NCBI RefSeq assembly: GCF_036250675.1
Contig: NZ_CP109592.1
Location: forward strand, 6,386,001 to 6,450,000
Source: Streptomyces sp. NBC_01689
GTDB lineage: Bacteria > Actinomycetota > Actinomycetes > Streptomycetales > Streptomycetaceae
Reading direction: 5' to 3'
DNA length: 64,000 nucleotides
Shown: one piece after another, positions 30,157 to 38,280 of the stretch
Numbering within the stretch: the first letter of the stretch is position 1
Layout: the number at the start of each line of letters is the position of its first letter
Position numbers and translations under genes: made by a program
Notes under the pieces: generated by a model
The model's database searches: none
What the model saw: only the letters and a program-made list of their open reading frames with translations
What the model was told of the DNA's origin: nothing

Positions 30157-30256
30157 CCTTGAGGCCCCTCCGAAGCGGTCCCCGAAGCGGTCCCCGGGGC
30201 GGTGCCCCTGGGCGGTCCTCCGGATCGGCCCCTCCCGGTCGGGAGGGGCCTCAAGG
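30157..30256. terminator. nested hairpins between convergent beta-helix and arsM genes
   Basis: The right arm GGAGGGGCCTCAAGG (30242-30256) can pair with a perfect 15-base copy at 30157-30171 or, with a 4-base loop, with GGCCCCTCCC at 30227-30236. The two structures exclude each other. The spacer carries two copies of CGAAGCGGTCCC. Confidence 0.7.
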
Positions 30257-31054
30257 CTGTTCCGGTCGGTTCCGGCGACCGCAGTCATGTCGTCGCCCCG
30301 GTCCGGGGCTTGGTGGCGTGGACGACGGCGGAGTGCATGCCGTCCGCCACCGAGTGGGGGTGGGGGTGATCTCGACGTCCGTGAACCCTGCCGCCTCGAG
30401 ACCTTCCCGGTACTCGGTGAAGGACAGGGCGCCCGCGAGGCAGCCGGCATGGTCGCCCCGCTCGGCGCGCCGGGCGGGGGTGAGGGCGTCGTCGGCGATC
30501 ACGTCCGAGACGCCGACGCGGCCGCCCGGCCTCAGGACACGGAACGTCTCGGCGAACACCGCCGCCTTGTCCGTCGACAGGTTGATCACGCGGTTGGAGA
30601 TCACCACGTCGATGCTGCCCGCGGGGAGCGGGACGGCCTCGATGGTGCCCTTGAGGAACTCGACGTTCGTCGCGCCCGCCTTCCTGGCGTTGGCGCGGGC
30701 GAGCCGGAGCATCTCGTCGGTCATGTCGAGGCCGTAGACCTTCCCCGTGGGCCCGACACGGCGGGCGGAGAGCAGGACGTCGATGCCGCCGCCCGAGCCG
30801 AGGTCGAGGACGCGTTCGCCTTCGTGGAGACCGGCCACGGCGGTCGGGTTGCCGCAGCCCAGTGAGGCGGCGACGGCTCCGGCGGGCAGCGCGTCGCGCT
30901 CGTCGGCCGCGTAGAGCGTGGCGCCGAAGTGCTCCTCGGTCTCGACCGGATGGGGTCCGCAGCACGCGGTACCGCCCTCGGTGACCTTCACGGCCGCGGC
31001 GGCGTACCGCCGGCGGACGGTCTCGCGCAGTGTCTCGGCGGGCTGCTCACTCAT
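30251..31054 (-). CDS. arsM: arsenite S-adenosylmethionine methyltransferase, 3' end frameshifted
   Basis: The enzyme methylates arsenite with SAM. Visible are CCGPH near residue 32, SLGCGNP (about 84-90), the SAM motif [14 protein letters not shown], and a further Cys in [11 protein letters not shown]; these Cys residues are the arsenite ligands of the family. The frame as read gives 267 residues, but after VEITPTP the protein turns into an Arg/Pro-rich tail unlike the family. The alternative frame continues with [12 protein letters not shown] and stops at 30285, the normal ArsM end. A frameshift therefore lies in the two G5 tracts of 30354-30366. The catalytic core is intact. It may be a real mutation or a base-count error. 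The gene is divergent from arsR. Confidence 0.85.
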   Translation of the reverse strand: MSEQPAETLRETVRRRYAAAAVKVTEGGTACCGPHPVETEEHFGATLYAADERDALPAGAVAASLGCGNPTAVAGLHEGERVLDLGSGGGIDVLLSARRVGPTGKVYGLDMTDEMLRLARANARKAGATNVEFLKGTIEAVPLPAGSIDVVISNRVINLSTDKAAVFAETFRVLRPGGRVGVSDVIADDALTPARRAERGDHAGCLAGALSFTEYREGLEAAGFTDVEITPTPTRWRTACTPPSSTPPSPGPGRRHDCGRRNRPEQP

Positions 31055-31099
31055 CGTGACTCATTCCTGGACGGCCGGGCGCGGCAGGCCCCGGAAGGG

Positions 31100-31125
31100 C
31101 TTGTATCGACGTTCGTTGATGCAAG
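31100..31125. promoter_or_regulatory. ArsR operator in the arsM-arsR divergent promoter region
   Basis: CTTGTATCGA and TTGATGCAAG form an imperfect inverted repeat (8 of 10 positions) around a 6-base centre. The place between divergent ars genes and the ATC(A/G)A-TTGAT pattern suit an ArsR-family dimer. Confidence 0.6.
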
Positions 31126-31161
31126 CTTGTGCCTTGGATCGAAAGACGTCAACATAGAGGA

Positions 31162-31539
31162 ATGTCGAAACAAGAGGGCGAGCTGACGGGCCAGGAGGGG
31201 GACGGTGCCTGCTGTCAGGGACTGACCTCGGCCCCGCTGGCCGCGGACCGGGCCGTCGAACTGGCGAAGGTGTTCAAGGCGCTGGGTGACCCGGTGCGGC
31301 TGCGGCTGCTCTCGATGGTCGCCTCGCGGGAGGGCGGCGAGGTGTGCGTCTGTGAGCTGACGCCCGCGTTCGAGCTGTCGCAGCCGACGATCTCCCACCA
31401 TCTCAAGCTGCTCCGCCAGGCCGGACTCATCGACTGCGAACGGCGTGGGACCTGGGTCTACTACTGGGTGCTCCCCGGCGTGCTGGACCGGCTGGGCGCG
31501 TTCCTGACCACTCCTGAGCCCGTGGGGGCGATCGCGTGA
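31162..31539 (+). CDS. arsR: ArsR-family metalloregulator
   Basis: This 125-residue winged-helix repressor should release DNA when arsenite binds. The helix-turn-helix is in SQPTISHHLKLLRQAGLI and the metal site is the Cys pair in EVCVCEL just before it, the classic ArsR alpha-3 site; an extra CC at residues 14-15 is common in actinobacterial members and may supply a third ligand. The ATG at 31162 is preceded by GAGG only two bases away; an in-frame upstream ATG at 31129 adds 11 residues. Its stop overlaps the aquaglyceroporin start, so the ars genes form one operon under its own control. Confidence 0.92.
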   Translation: MSKQEGELTGQEGDGACCQGLTSAPLAADRAVELAKVFKALGDPVRLRLLSMVASREGGEVCVCELTPAFELSQPTISHHLKLLRQAGLIDCERRGTWVYYWVLPGVLDRLGAFLTTPEPVGAIA

Positions 31540-32276
31540 GCGTCTCGCTCGGACGGCGTGCGGCGGCCGAGCTGGTGGGGACCGCCGTGCTGGTCGCGGT
31601 GGTGGTCGGGTCCGGGATCCAGGCGACGGAGCTGTCGCGGGACGTCGGCGTGCAGCTGCTCGCGAACTCGCTCGCCACCGTCTTCGGCCTGGCGGTGCTG
31701 ATCACGCTGTTCGGGCCGGTCTCGGGGGCCCACTTCAACCCGGTCGTCACCCTGGCCGCCTGGTTCACCGGTCGGAGGAGCGGTGACGGGACGACCGCAC
31801 GCGAAGGTGCCGCGTACGTCCTCGCCCAGATCGTGGGCGCGATCGGCGGCGCGGTGCTGGCTGACGCGATGTTCGCCCAACCGCTGGTGAGGTGGTCCGC
31901 GCACGACCGTTCCGCCGGCCATCTGTGGCTGGGCGAGACCGTGGCCACGGCCGGGCTGGTCCTGCTGGTCCTCGGCCTGGCCCGGACCGGTCGCGCCCAT
32001 CTCGCGTCGGCCGCGGTGCCGTCCTACGTCGGGGCCGCGTACTGGTTCACGTCCTCGACGTCGTTCGCGAATCCGGCGGTGACCGTCGGCCGGGCCTTCA
32101 CCGGCACGTTCGCGGGAATCGCCCCCGCCTCCGTCGCCCCGTTCATCACCGCGCAACTGGTCGGTGCCGCCGCCGGGCTGGGTCTGCTGGCGCTGGTGTT
32201 CGGCCGAACGGCACCCGCCGCGACAGCTGCCGTCGTCGCGCACGGTGGGGCCGAACCCGCTCCGTCCGCTCCCTGA
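31536..32276 (+). CDS. MIP/aquaglyceroporin family channel, likely arsenite efflux
   Basis: This 246-residue channel has six membrane segments and the two MIP half-helices: SGAHFNPVVTLA (NPV, a variant of NPA) and TSFANPAVTVGR (NPA). In the ars setting such channels let arsenite made by ArsC flow out, as known for AqpS of Sinorhizobium meliloti, so it probably replaces an ArsB or Acr3 pump; neither is present here. The GTG overlaps the arsR stop by four bases (GTGA). arsC follows 29 bp later. Confidence 0.9.
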   Translation: MSVSLGRRAAAELVGTAVLVAVVVGSGIQATELSRDVGVQLLANSLATVFGLAVLITLFGPVSGAHFNPVVTLAAWFTGRRSGDGTTAREGAAYVLAQIVGAIGGAVLADAMFAQPLVRWSAHDRSAGHLWLGETVATAGLVLLVLGLARTGRAHLASAAVPSYVGAAYWFTSSTSFANPAVTVGRAFTGTFAGIAPASVAPFITAQLVGAAAGLGLLALVFGRTAPAATAAVVAHGGAEPAPSAP

Positions 32277-32305
32277 ACCCGCCTCTCCCTGGAAAGACAT
32301 CTGCC

Positions 32306-32716
32306 ATGAGCACCGCCACGCCGCGTCCGTCCGTACTGTTCGTCTGTGTCCACAACGCCGGGCGGTCCCAGATGGCCGCCGCGTTCCTCACCCACCTCGC
32401 GGGCGACAGGGTCGAAGTCCGTTCGGCCGGCTCCGCTCCCGCCGGCACGGTCAATCCGGCGGTCGTCGACGCGATGGAGGAAGTCGGCATCGACATCTCG
32501 GCGGAGACTCCGAAGGTGCTGACCGTGGAAGCGGTGCGGGCGTCCGACGTCGTGATCACCATGGGCTGCGGCGACACCTGCCCGGTCTTCCCCGGCAGGC
32601 GGTACCTCGACTGGCGGCTCGACGACCCGGCGGGGCAGGGCGTCGACGCCTTCCGGCCGATCCGCGACGAGATCGAGCGGCGCATCCGTGGCCTGCTGGC
32701 CGATCTGGACGGCTGA
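32306..32716 (+). CDS. arsC: arsenate reductase, low-molecular-weight phosphatase type
   Basis: This 136-residue protein reduces arsenate to arsenite. The anion loop is VCVHNAGRSQM (C-x5-R, with the nucleophilic Cys near residue 14), and the redox Cys pair lies in MGCGDTCPVFPG, which places it in the thioredoxin-coupled ArsC class. The conserved DWRLDDPAG loop supplies the general acid. The ATG is preceded by GGAAAG. It is the last gene of the arsR operon, followed by a strong terminator. Confidence 0.93.
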   Translation: MSTATPRPSVLFVCVHNAGRSQMAAAFLTHLAGDRVEVRSAGSAPAGTVNPAVVDAMEEVGIDISAETPKVLTVEAVRASDVVITMGCGDTCPVFPGRRYLDWRLDDPAGQGVDAFRPIRDEIERRIRGLLADLDG

Positions 32717-32813
32717 CCCGGTCGTCCGGCCGTGTGACGGACCCCGTGGGCTCGTCCGCGGCGTCCCGGCGCCCGTACCGGGCCGGGTGCGCGGCAGCGC
32801 CAGCGTCAGCGAG

Positions 32814-32852
32814 AAGGGGCTCCCGCGAGTCATGTCCTCGCGGGAGCCCCTT
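32814..32852. terminator. bidirectional terminator between arsC and sod
   Basis: AAGGGGCTCCCGCGAG pairs perfectly with CTCGCGGGAGCCCCTT (16 bp) around a 7-base loop between convergent genes. Confidence 0.88.
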
Positions 32853-32937
32853 CCTTGTGCCGCCTGCGGGTGAAGGTTGAGAAGACGATCACGAGCAGGG
32901 CGTCTCTGCGGGCGCGGCCGCCGTCAAGGCCAGGAGG

Positions 32938-33579
32938 TCACGGGGCGAGGAGCAGGCTGTCGCCGCGCTCCTTGGCGGCGGCGTAACGCTTCGCCACGTC
33001 CTGCCAGTTGACGACGGCCCACATGGCGTCGACGAAGTCGACCTTCTGGTTCTTGTACTGCAGGTAGAAGGCGTGCTCCCAGGCGTCGAAGACGAGGACC
33101 GGGGTCGATCCCTGGCCGACGTTGCCCTGGTGGTCGTAGACCTGCTCGACGATCAGGCGCCCGCTGAGCGGCTCGTACGCGAGGACGCCCCAGCCGGAGC
33201 CCTGGGTGGTGGCGGCGGCCTTGGTGAGCTGGGCCTTGAAGCCGGCGAACGAGCCGAAGGACTCCGTGATGGCGTCCGCGAGGTCACCCACGCCGTCCGC
33301 GGCCAGCGGCTCGCCACCGCCGTCGCCGGTCATGTTGTGCCAGTAGATCGAGTGCAGGATGTGCCCGGAGAGGTGAAAGGCCAGGCTCTTCTCCAGGCCG
33401 TTGACGGAGCCCCAGGACTCCTTGTCGCGGGCCTCCGCGAGCTGCTCCAGGGTGTCGTTCGCGCCCTTGACGTACGCGGCGTGGTGCTTGTCGTGGTGCA
33501 GCTCGACGATCTCCGGGTTGATGACCGGTTCGAGCGCCGCGTAGTCGTAGGGAAGCTCCGGGAGCGTGTAAACCGCCAT
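32938..33579 (-). CDS. sodF: superoxide dismutase, Fe/Mn family
   Basis: This 213-residue enzyme destroys superoxide. Metal ligands are seen in [14 protein letters not shown], in [11 protein letters not shown] and in the DAWEHAFY motif (Asp and His). The sequence is of the iron-type streptomycete SodF kind, but metal choice cannot be settled from sequence alone. The start is set at the ATG at 33579, since GGAGG lies nine bases before it; a TTG two codons upstream is too close. An 18-bp palindrome lies 30 bp upstream, suited to a Fur-family regulator such as Nur, which represses sodF with nickel in S. coelicolor. It is convergent with arsC. Confidence 0.93.
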   Translation of the reverse strand: MAVYTLPELPYDYAALEPVINPEIVELHHDKHHAAYVKGANDTLEQLAEARDKESWGSVNGLEKSLAFHLSGHILHSIYWHNMTGDGGGEPLAADGVGDLADAITESFGSFAGFKAQLTKAAATTQGSGWGVLAYEPLSGRLIVEQVYDHQGNVGQGSTPVLVFDAWEHAFYLQYKNQKVDFVDAMWAVVNWQDVAKRYAAAKERGDSLLLAP

Positions 33580-33608
33580 GTTCAACGTCCTCCGCCGTTA
33601 TTGCCACC

Positions 33609-33626
33609 AATGTGCAGTTGCACATT
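33609..33626. promoter_or_regulatory. palindromic operator upstream of sod, Fur/Nur-like
   Basis: AATGTGCA and TGCACATT are perfect inverted arms with a 2-base centre, 30-47 bases before the sod start. The AT-rich setting, with TGCA cores, fits a Fur-family site; Nur is the likely regulator from known sodF control. Confidence 0.55.
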
Positions 33627-33929
33627 AACAGTAGATGCGGCCATGTGTAGATAGGGCATCGGTTCCAGGGCCTCGGTCGCGGTTCCGGCGGCTCGCATGC
33701 CGTCGGGGAGGCGTGCTGGTCCCCCGATGTGCGGCCCGGCTCTCCCGGACACGGCGCTCATCGTCGGCTTCTGCTGACATACCCGCATATCGCGGAACTG
33801 GAAAAGCCTGCCAAAATGCAGCCGACAAAGCCTGCCGAACCGAACAAAGGAGAAGGATCCGGGCTGGTGTCGCGACCCGTGGCAGTGCATGATCGCTGGG
33901 CGCGCAACTGCCTGCAACGGGGGATCGGT

Positions 33930-34643
33930 ATGAGGCGTCGATGGGTGAAGGTCCTGGCCGTCACGGTGGTGGTGCTCGCCGTGCTGTTCGTGGTCGCCGA
34001 CCGGACGGCCGTGCATTTTGCGGACAAGGAGGCCGAGCGCCTCGTGAAGGAGAAGTACGGCTACGCGAACAGCACCGACTCCTCCGTGGACGTGTCGATC
34101 GAGGGATTTCCCTTTCTGACGCAGGCGATGAGCGGCGATTTCGATCACGTCACGCTGAACGCCGGGAACTTCACCGTCGACACCACGAGCAACAGGCAGG
34201 GCGGTTATCTGAACGTCGACCGTCTCCACCTCGACCTGCGGGGTGTGAACGTGTCGTCGCTGACGGCGCGCAGCGCCTATGCCGACCTGGCGACCGGCAC
34301 CCTCACGCTCTCGTACGAGGACCTGTCCGGCGTGCTGACCCGACTGGGGCGCGGCGGCGGCCCGCTGAAGGTCTCCCGGGCTCCGGGTTCGGACGGTCAG
34401 GCGGCCCGGATCAAGGTCTCGGGCACGGTGGGCGGAGCGGCGCTGGACAGCACGGGGACGCTCCTCGCGCAGGGCACGGAGATCACGGTGACCGTTCCCG
34501 GCGCCGAACGGGCCGGTTCCGCCTGGCGGGTCGATCTCCCGGAAGGCGTGGACTTCAGCGGGGCCCGGGCCGGCGCGGACGGCGTCGAGATCAGCCTCGT
34601 CGGCCACCAGGTGACTCTGGGGGCGTCGCGCTTCGGCTCGTGA
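33930..34643 (+). CDS. LmeA-like (DUF2993) phospholipid-binding protein
   Basis: This 237-residue protein has an N-terminal membrane anchor (residues 5-23) after MRRRW and then a DUF2993 domain with the family segment SIEGFPFLTQAMSGDFDHV and long amphipathic beta-strands. In mycobacteria LmeA binds lipids and affects mannan of the envelope, so an envelope lipid role is possible. The ATG has GGGGGA six bases upstream. An open frame extends to 33729, but that part crosses a less biased sequence. It stands alone, divergent from sod. Confidence 0.82.
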   Translation: MRRRWVKVLAVTVVVLAVLFVVADRTAVHFADKEAERLVKEKYGYANSTDSSVDVSIEGFPFLTQAMSGDFDHVTLNAGNFTVDTTSNRQGGYLNVDRLHLDLRGVNVSSLTARSAYADLATGTLTLSYEDLSGVLTRLGRGGGPLKVSRAPGSDGQAARIKVSGTVGGAALDSTGTLLAQGTEITVTVPGAERAGSAWRVDLPEGVDFSGARAGADGVEISLVGHQVTLGASRFGS

Positions 34644-34760
34644 GGCGCTCGTCGAGTCGTGCTCGTGGACGGGTGGGTGTCCGGTCCGGAGTCGTTCACC
34701 CGCGGTGAACGGGCGAGTCGGGCATACGGCGGTCTCGTCGCCGGGTCCTGTCCAAGTCCG

Positions 34761-34789
34761 TTGCGACGGTCGCCGGTTGCTGATTCCAT
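34761..34789 (+). promoter_or_regulatory. promoter of the SIMPL-domain gene, leaderless
   Basis: TTGCGA and TTCCAT are 17 bases apart, and the second hexamer ends six bases before the ATG, so transcription should start at the codon. No Shine-Dalgarno is present. Confidence 0.42.
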
Positions 34790-34795
34790 CACCCG

Positions 34796-35470
34796 ATGGC
34801 AGAGATCAAGGAGCCCTGGGGGCTCAGCGTGCTCGGTACGGGGAACGTGTCGGCGGAGCCCCGGCTCGTCCAGGCGAAGCTCGCGGTCGACCTCCTGGCG
34901 CCCACACCCAAGGAAGCCTTCGAGCAGGCCGGCGCGGCGGTTGTCAGGCTGCGGGCGGTCCTGCGGGAGCACGGGATACCCGACTCCGACGTATCCGGGT
35001 CACGCCTCGCCCTGCAGTCGGAATTCAAGGGCTACGGCGCGGACCGGACCTTTCTCGGCTACCGCTGCGAGGCGACGTACACCGTGCAGACCGAAGCCCT
35101 CGACCGGCTCGACGTCCTGATGGAGGACGCCGTCGAGGCGGGCGCGAACCGGGTCGACGAGATGCACTTCGACGTGCTCGACAAACCCGCGCTCCGGGAC
35201 GAGGCCCGCCGCCGGGCGGTCGAGGCCGCACGGCGCAAGGCGGAGGTCTACGCGGACGCCTGCGGTGTGAGGCTCGGCCCCGTCGTGCACATCCAGGACG
35301 TCGACCCGGAAACGGTCGGGATGCGCGGTCATGGGAACCGCTTCGGAGGCGATCCCGAATCCGACGGTGTCTTCGCCCCGGGAACGGTGCGGGTCGAGGC
35401 CGCCGTGCTGCTCGGCTTCGGTCTGCTTCCCGACCAGGGCCGCGGGCGCGGTTTCCCCGATCACCGGTAG
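34796..35470 (+). CDS. SIMPL domain (DUF541) protein
   Basis: This 224-residue protein is made of a SIMPL/DUF541 domain: the N-terminal strand LSVLGTGNVSAEP, the central ALQSEFKG and YRCEATYTVQ strands, and the helix DEARRRAVEAARRKAEVYADACGV. Most family members are exported, but no signal peptide or membrane segment is present here, so it should be cytoplasmic. The function of the family is poorly known. It is followed by a terminator and the convergent FAD oxidase gene. Confidence 0.85.
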   Translation: MAEIKEPWGLSVLGTGNVSAEPRLVQAKLAVDLLAPTPKEAFEQAGAAVVRLRAVLREHGIPDSDVSGSRLALQSEFKGYGADRTFLGYRCEATYTVQTEALDRLDVLMEDAVEAGANRVDEMHFDVLDKPALRDEARRRAVEAARRKAEVYADACGVRLGPVVHIQDVDPETVGMRGHGNRFGGDPESDGVFAPGTVRVEAAVLLGFGLLPDQGRGRGFPDHR

Positions 35471-35505
35471 CCGGTCCCTGGTCTAAGGCCGTGGGCCGGC
35501 CGGGC

Positions 35506-35538
35506 CCGCGCCCCCTCGTCGGTCGGGAGGGGGCGCGG
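35506..35538. terminator. hairpin between the SIMPL-domain and FAD oxidase genes
   Basis: CCGCGCCCCCTC pairs with GAGGGGGCGCGG (12 bp) around a 9-base loop, between convergent genes. Confidence 0.78.
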
Positions 35539-35548
35539 CCGGCGCTGG

Positions 35549-37069
35549 TCAGCGGGACGCGGGCGGGATGCTCTGGTCGTACTGGAAGACGTTGTGCGGG
35601 TCGTACTTCGCCTTGATCCTGCGCAGGCGCTCGTAGTTGCCCTTCCAGTAGGCGGTCTCCCAGTCCTGCATGCCGACGTTCGGGACGTTGACGTAGGCGC
35701 CGTCCACGTAGGGCCGCAGCGCCTGGCTGAACTCGGCGATCCAGGCCTGGGCCCGCGGGGTGAGCGGGTCGCAGACGCCCGGCTGGTCGGAACGGGTTCC
35801 CCAGCCGGCTCCGGGCTCGGAGTAGAAGAGCGCGTCGCGGTGCGGGAACGCCGTACCGCCGCGGGGACTCCTCCTGACCGCGCCGCCGAACGCCTGGGTG
35901 AAGAAGTTGCTGTCGTCCGTCGGCGCCTCCCGCATGAACGAGGAGATCACGTCGATCGCCCGGCCCGGGAAGGGTTTCCGGGTGAACTGGGAGTAGAACT
36001 TCCAGTTCGCGGGTTCGTTCGCGGTCGGGATCTGGAAGCCGGAGTACACCTCGCCCCAGTTGCCGACCTGCACCGACACCTGGGGCCTGCCGACCGACAG
36101 GATCGGGGCCAGCAACTTCTTGGCCTCCGCGGGCGTTCCCTCGGCGAGGACCGCGAACAGCAGGGTCTGGCCGCGGTGGATCTCGACCTGTGTGCCGAGG
36201 CGGTCGTCGGCGTACGGCGCGGTGCGCTGCCAGGCCTCGAAGACCCTGCGCAGATCACCGATGCCGTCCCAGGTGGCCTGCACATACGTGACGCTCTTCA
36301 GCGGGGCCACTCGGTAGGTGAGTGAGGTGACGATCCCGAAGTTGCCGTTGCCCGCGCCGCGCAGGGCCCACAGCAGGTCGGAGTCATGGGTCAGGTCGAC
36401 CTTGATCACCTTCGCGCACTCACCGCCCTCGGCCACGACGATCTCGGCGCCGATCAGGCTGTCGCAGGCCATCCCCAGCCAGCGGGTCAGGAAGCCGAAA
36501 CCGCCGCCGAGCGTCGCGCCGGCCAGGCCCACCGTGCCCTCGGTGCCCGTCGTCACCGCGAAGTTCCGCCTGGCGAGCGTGGTCACCGCTTCCAGCTGGT
36601 TGAGTCCGGCGCCGACCGTCGCGACCCGGGCAGCGCTGTCGAGATGGACCGACTTCAGCTCGCTGATGTCGATCACGAGGCCGCTGTCGACGTTCGACCA
36701 GCCCTCGAGGCTGTGGCGGCCGCTGCGGATGCGCAGCGCGACATCGTTCTGCCGTGCCCAGGTCAGGGCGTTGACCACGTCCTGGGTGTTCTGGGCGAAG
36801 ACGATGACCAGCGGATAGTGCGAGAAGAGCTGGTCCCAGCCGAGGCGCGCGTCGGTGTATCCGGGGTCGTGGGGACGGACGATGCGGCCGGTCAGCCTCG
36901 CCGGTCCGCACTGTGCCCCGTAGGCCTCGCTCGTGATGGACCCGGCCGCGGCGCTCGCACCAGGAGGCGCGGCTGCCGCGGCACCCGGCACGGCGACCGT
37001 GGCGGCGCCCGCGACGGCGCCTGCGGCGGCGGAAGTCTTCAACAGCCGACGCCGGGAGAAGTCGTTCAT
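35549..37069 (-). CDS. Tat-exported FAD-linked oxidase, berberine-bridge-enzyme type
   Basis: This 506-residue flavoenzyme starts with a twin-arginine signal, NDFSRRRLLKTSAAAG, then an Ala-rich stretch and likely cleavage after AAAA near residue 35. The FAD-binding domain (about 60-250) shows RIRSGRHSLEGW, where His should carry the covalent FAD, and TLGGGFGFLTRW. The C-terminal BBE motif YWKGNYERLRRIKAKYDP holds the substrate end. The Cys that makes a second FAD link in bicovalent members is replaced by Ala in this loop. Substrates of such oxidases range from sugars to alkaloids; here it is unknown. The ATG at 37069 has AGAGGA upstream and begins the Tat signal; an in-frame ATG at 37111 is less likely. 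Confidence 0.9.
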   Translation of the reverse strand: MNDFSRRRLLKTSAAAGAVAGAATVAVPGAAAAAPPGASAAAGSITSEAYGAQCGPARLTGRIVRPHDPGYTDARLGWDQLFSHYPLVIVFAQNTQDVVNALTWARQNDVALRIRSGRHSLEGWSNVDSGLVIDISELKSVHLDSAARVATVGAGLNQLEAVTTLARRNFAVTTGTEGTVGLAGATLGGGFGFLTRWLGMACDSLIGAEIVVAEGGECAKVIKVDLTHDSDLLWALRGAGNGNFGIVTSLTYRVAPLKSVTYVQATWDGIGDLRRVFEAWQRTAPYADDRLGTQVEIHRGQTLLFAVLAEGTPAEAKKLLAPILSVGRPQVSVQVGNWGEVYSGFQIPTANEPANWKFYSQFTRKPFPGRAIDVISSFMREAPTDDSNFFTQAFGGAVRRSPRGGTAFPHRDALFYSEPGAGWGTRSDQPGVCDPLTPRAQAWIAEFSQALRPYVDGAYVNVPNVGMQDWETAYWKGNYERLRRIKAKYDPHNVFQYDQSIPPASR

Positions 37070-37713
37070 GGTCCGTGTCCTCTCGACCACCCGTGGGTGC
37101 GAATCGATCATTTGTGGATCATTTGGGCGAGGTGGACGCTAGCAAGGGTGATCACCGCAGCCCGTTTCGACACGCTCGGCATCTCGGCGGAGCGGTCAGG
37201 CGTCGCGCGGCCGGGCCCCGGGAGCGGATCGGCTCTCCCTCGTGCGCGCGCAACTCGGCCGCGTACGCGGTTCGTTGCCGGCGGGAGCCGGACGGGCTCG
37301 TACGTTCCGGGCGGCGGGCGGCCGGGCGACGGGGTGACCGGGTCTCGGCCGCGCGGTGCGGGGCGGCGTCGCCGATTTCGCCGGACACGACCGGGCACCG
37401 GCCTTCGCCGAAGGCCTCGGGTCGACCCGGATCGCCCCGAACGGCGTGAACTCCCGAGCGAAGGACGCCGGGCCGCACCGCCCGCCGGCGAGCACGTCGG
37501 CCGTGACGGCCTGCCCGGCCACCACGACGTGCTGGTGTCCGGCCAACAGGCGCACACCGGTGGCGAGTTCGATCCCGCCGGTGGTCACCGGTGACCACCG
37601 GCGACCGTCGGAGAGCCGCTCGGCCGGGCGCCGGGCGCGGCGCTCTCCGCCGGTGGACCCGGCCCCGTACGCGGTACGCCGGCGGCCGGGCGGACGGCGG
37701 CCGTACCGTGCCG
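37070..37713. other. 644-bp intergenic stretch with a 28-bp perfect palindrome
   Basis: No convincing gene is seen. At 37576-37603 the half-site CGCCGGTGGTCACC is followed directly by its exact reverse complement. A minus-strand frame near 37590-37430 (GGIELATGVRLLAGHQHVVV, QAVTADVLAGG) has some protein-like character and may be a decayed gene. Confidence 0.55.
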
Positions 37714-38124
37714 TCAGGGCTTGGCGAACCGCAAGTGCCGTCGTTCGGCCAGTTCCTCCGCGCCGACCACGGTCAGGACGGGCGTTCCCGGCGCCGCGAA
37801 CATGGTGACCACCAGCTCCGACTGGGCGTCCGGGAGGTTGTTGGCCCCCTGGTAGTGGATGACGTCGCCTCCGGGCTCGAACACGGCGTCCCCGGCCTTG
37901 AGCACCCGAGGCGGCAGGCCCTCCAGCTCGAAGAGGATCTCGCCCTGCGTGACGTAGCCGAAGAGCGGTCCGGGGTGGCGGTGCGGCGGCGCGCCCGGGT
38001 CGCCGGGCCGCAGGGTGACCCGTACGGTCCTGGCCTCGGCGCCCTCCGGGATCCCGGCCGCCGCCTCCGGCAGGGTCGCGATGATCTCGACGCCCGGGGG
38101 CAGGTGTGCGTGCTCGGTGCTCAT
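37714..38124 (-). CDS. cupin-domain protein
   Basis: This 136-residue protein has one cupin barrel: motif 1 is GAPPHRHPGPLFGYVTQGEI (metal-binding His residues and Gly), motif 2 is GDAVFEPGGDVIHYQGA. It probably binds a metal ion and a small organic ligand or oxidises one. GGGAGGAAG precedes the ATG. It lies beside the ECF41 sigma factor gene and has a TGTCACA-type promoter upstream, so it should be a target of that sigma factor; ECF41 factors usually control a neighbouring oxidoreductase, epimerase or decarboxylase gene, and the cupin takes that place here. Confidence 0.88.
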   Translation of the reverse strand: MSTEHAHLPPGVEIIATLPEAAAGIPEGAEARTVRVTLRPGDPGAPPHRHPGPLFGYVTQGEILFELEGLPPRVLKAGDAVFEPGGDVIHYQGANNLPDAQSELVVTMFAAPGTPVLTVVGAEELAERRHLRFAKP

Positions 38125-38168
38125 GTCTTTTCTTCCTCCCGACAGGGACAGGGACTGTCCGCAGAGAG

Positions 38169-38195
38169 GACAAGACGCGTTTCCCGTTTGTGACA
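38169..38195 (-). promoter_or_regulatory. ECF41-type promoter of the cupin gene
   Basis: On the minus strand TGTCACA (38189-38195) is followed after 16 bases by TGTC (38169-38172). The described ECF41 consensus is TGTCACA-N16-CGTC, so only one base differs. The distance to the cupin start is about 45 bases. Confidence 0.62.
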
Positions 38196-38280
38196 GCCGT
38201 CGTTCCCGGTCGTACCGGCCTCCGCCACGCCGGTGCCGTCGGCCCGGGAGCCCCGCTCGGTGCCGGGTGCCGTCGCGGGC

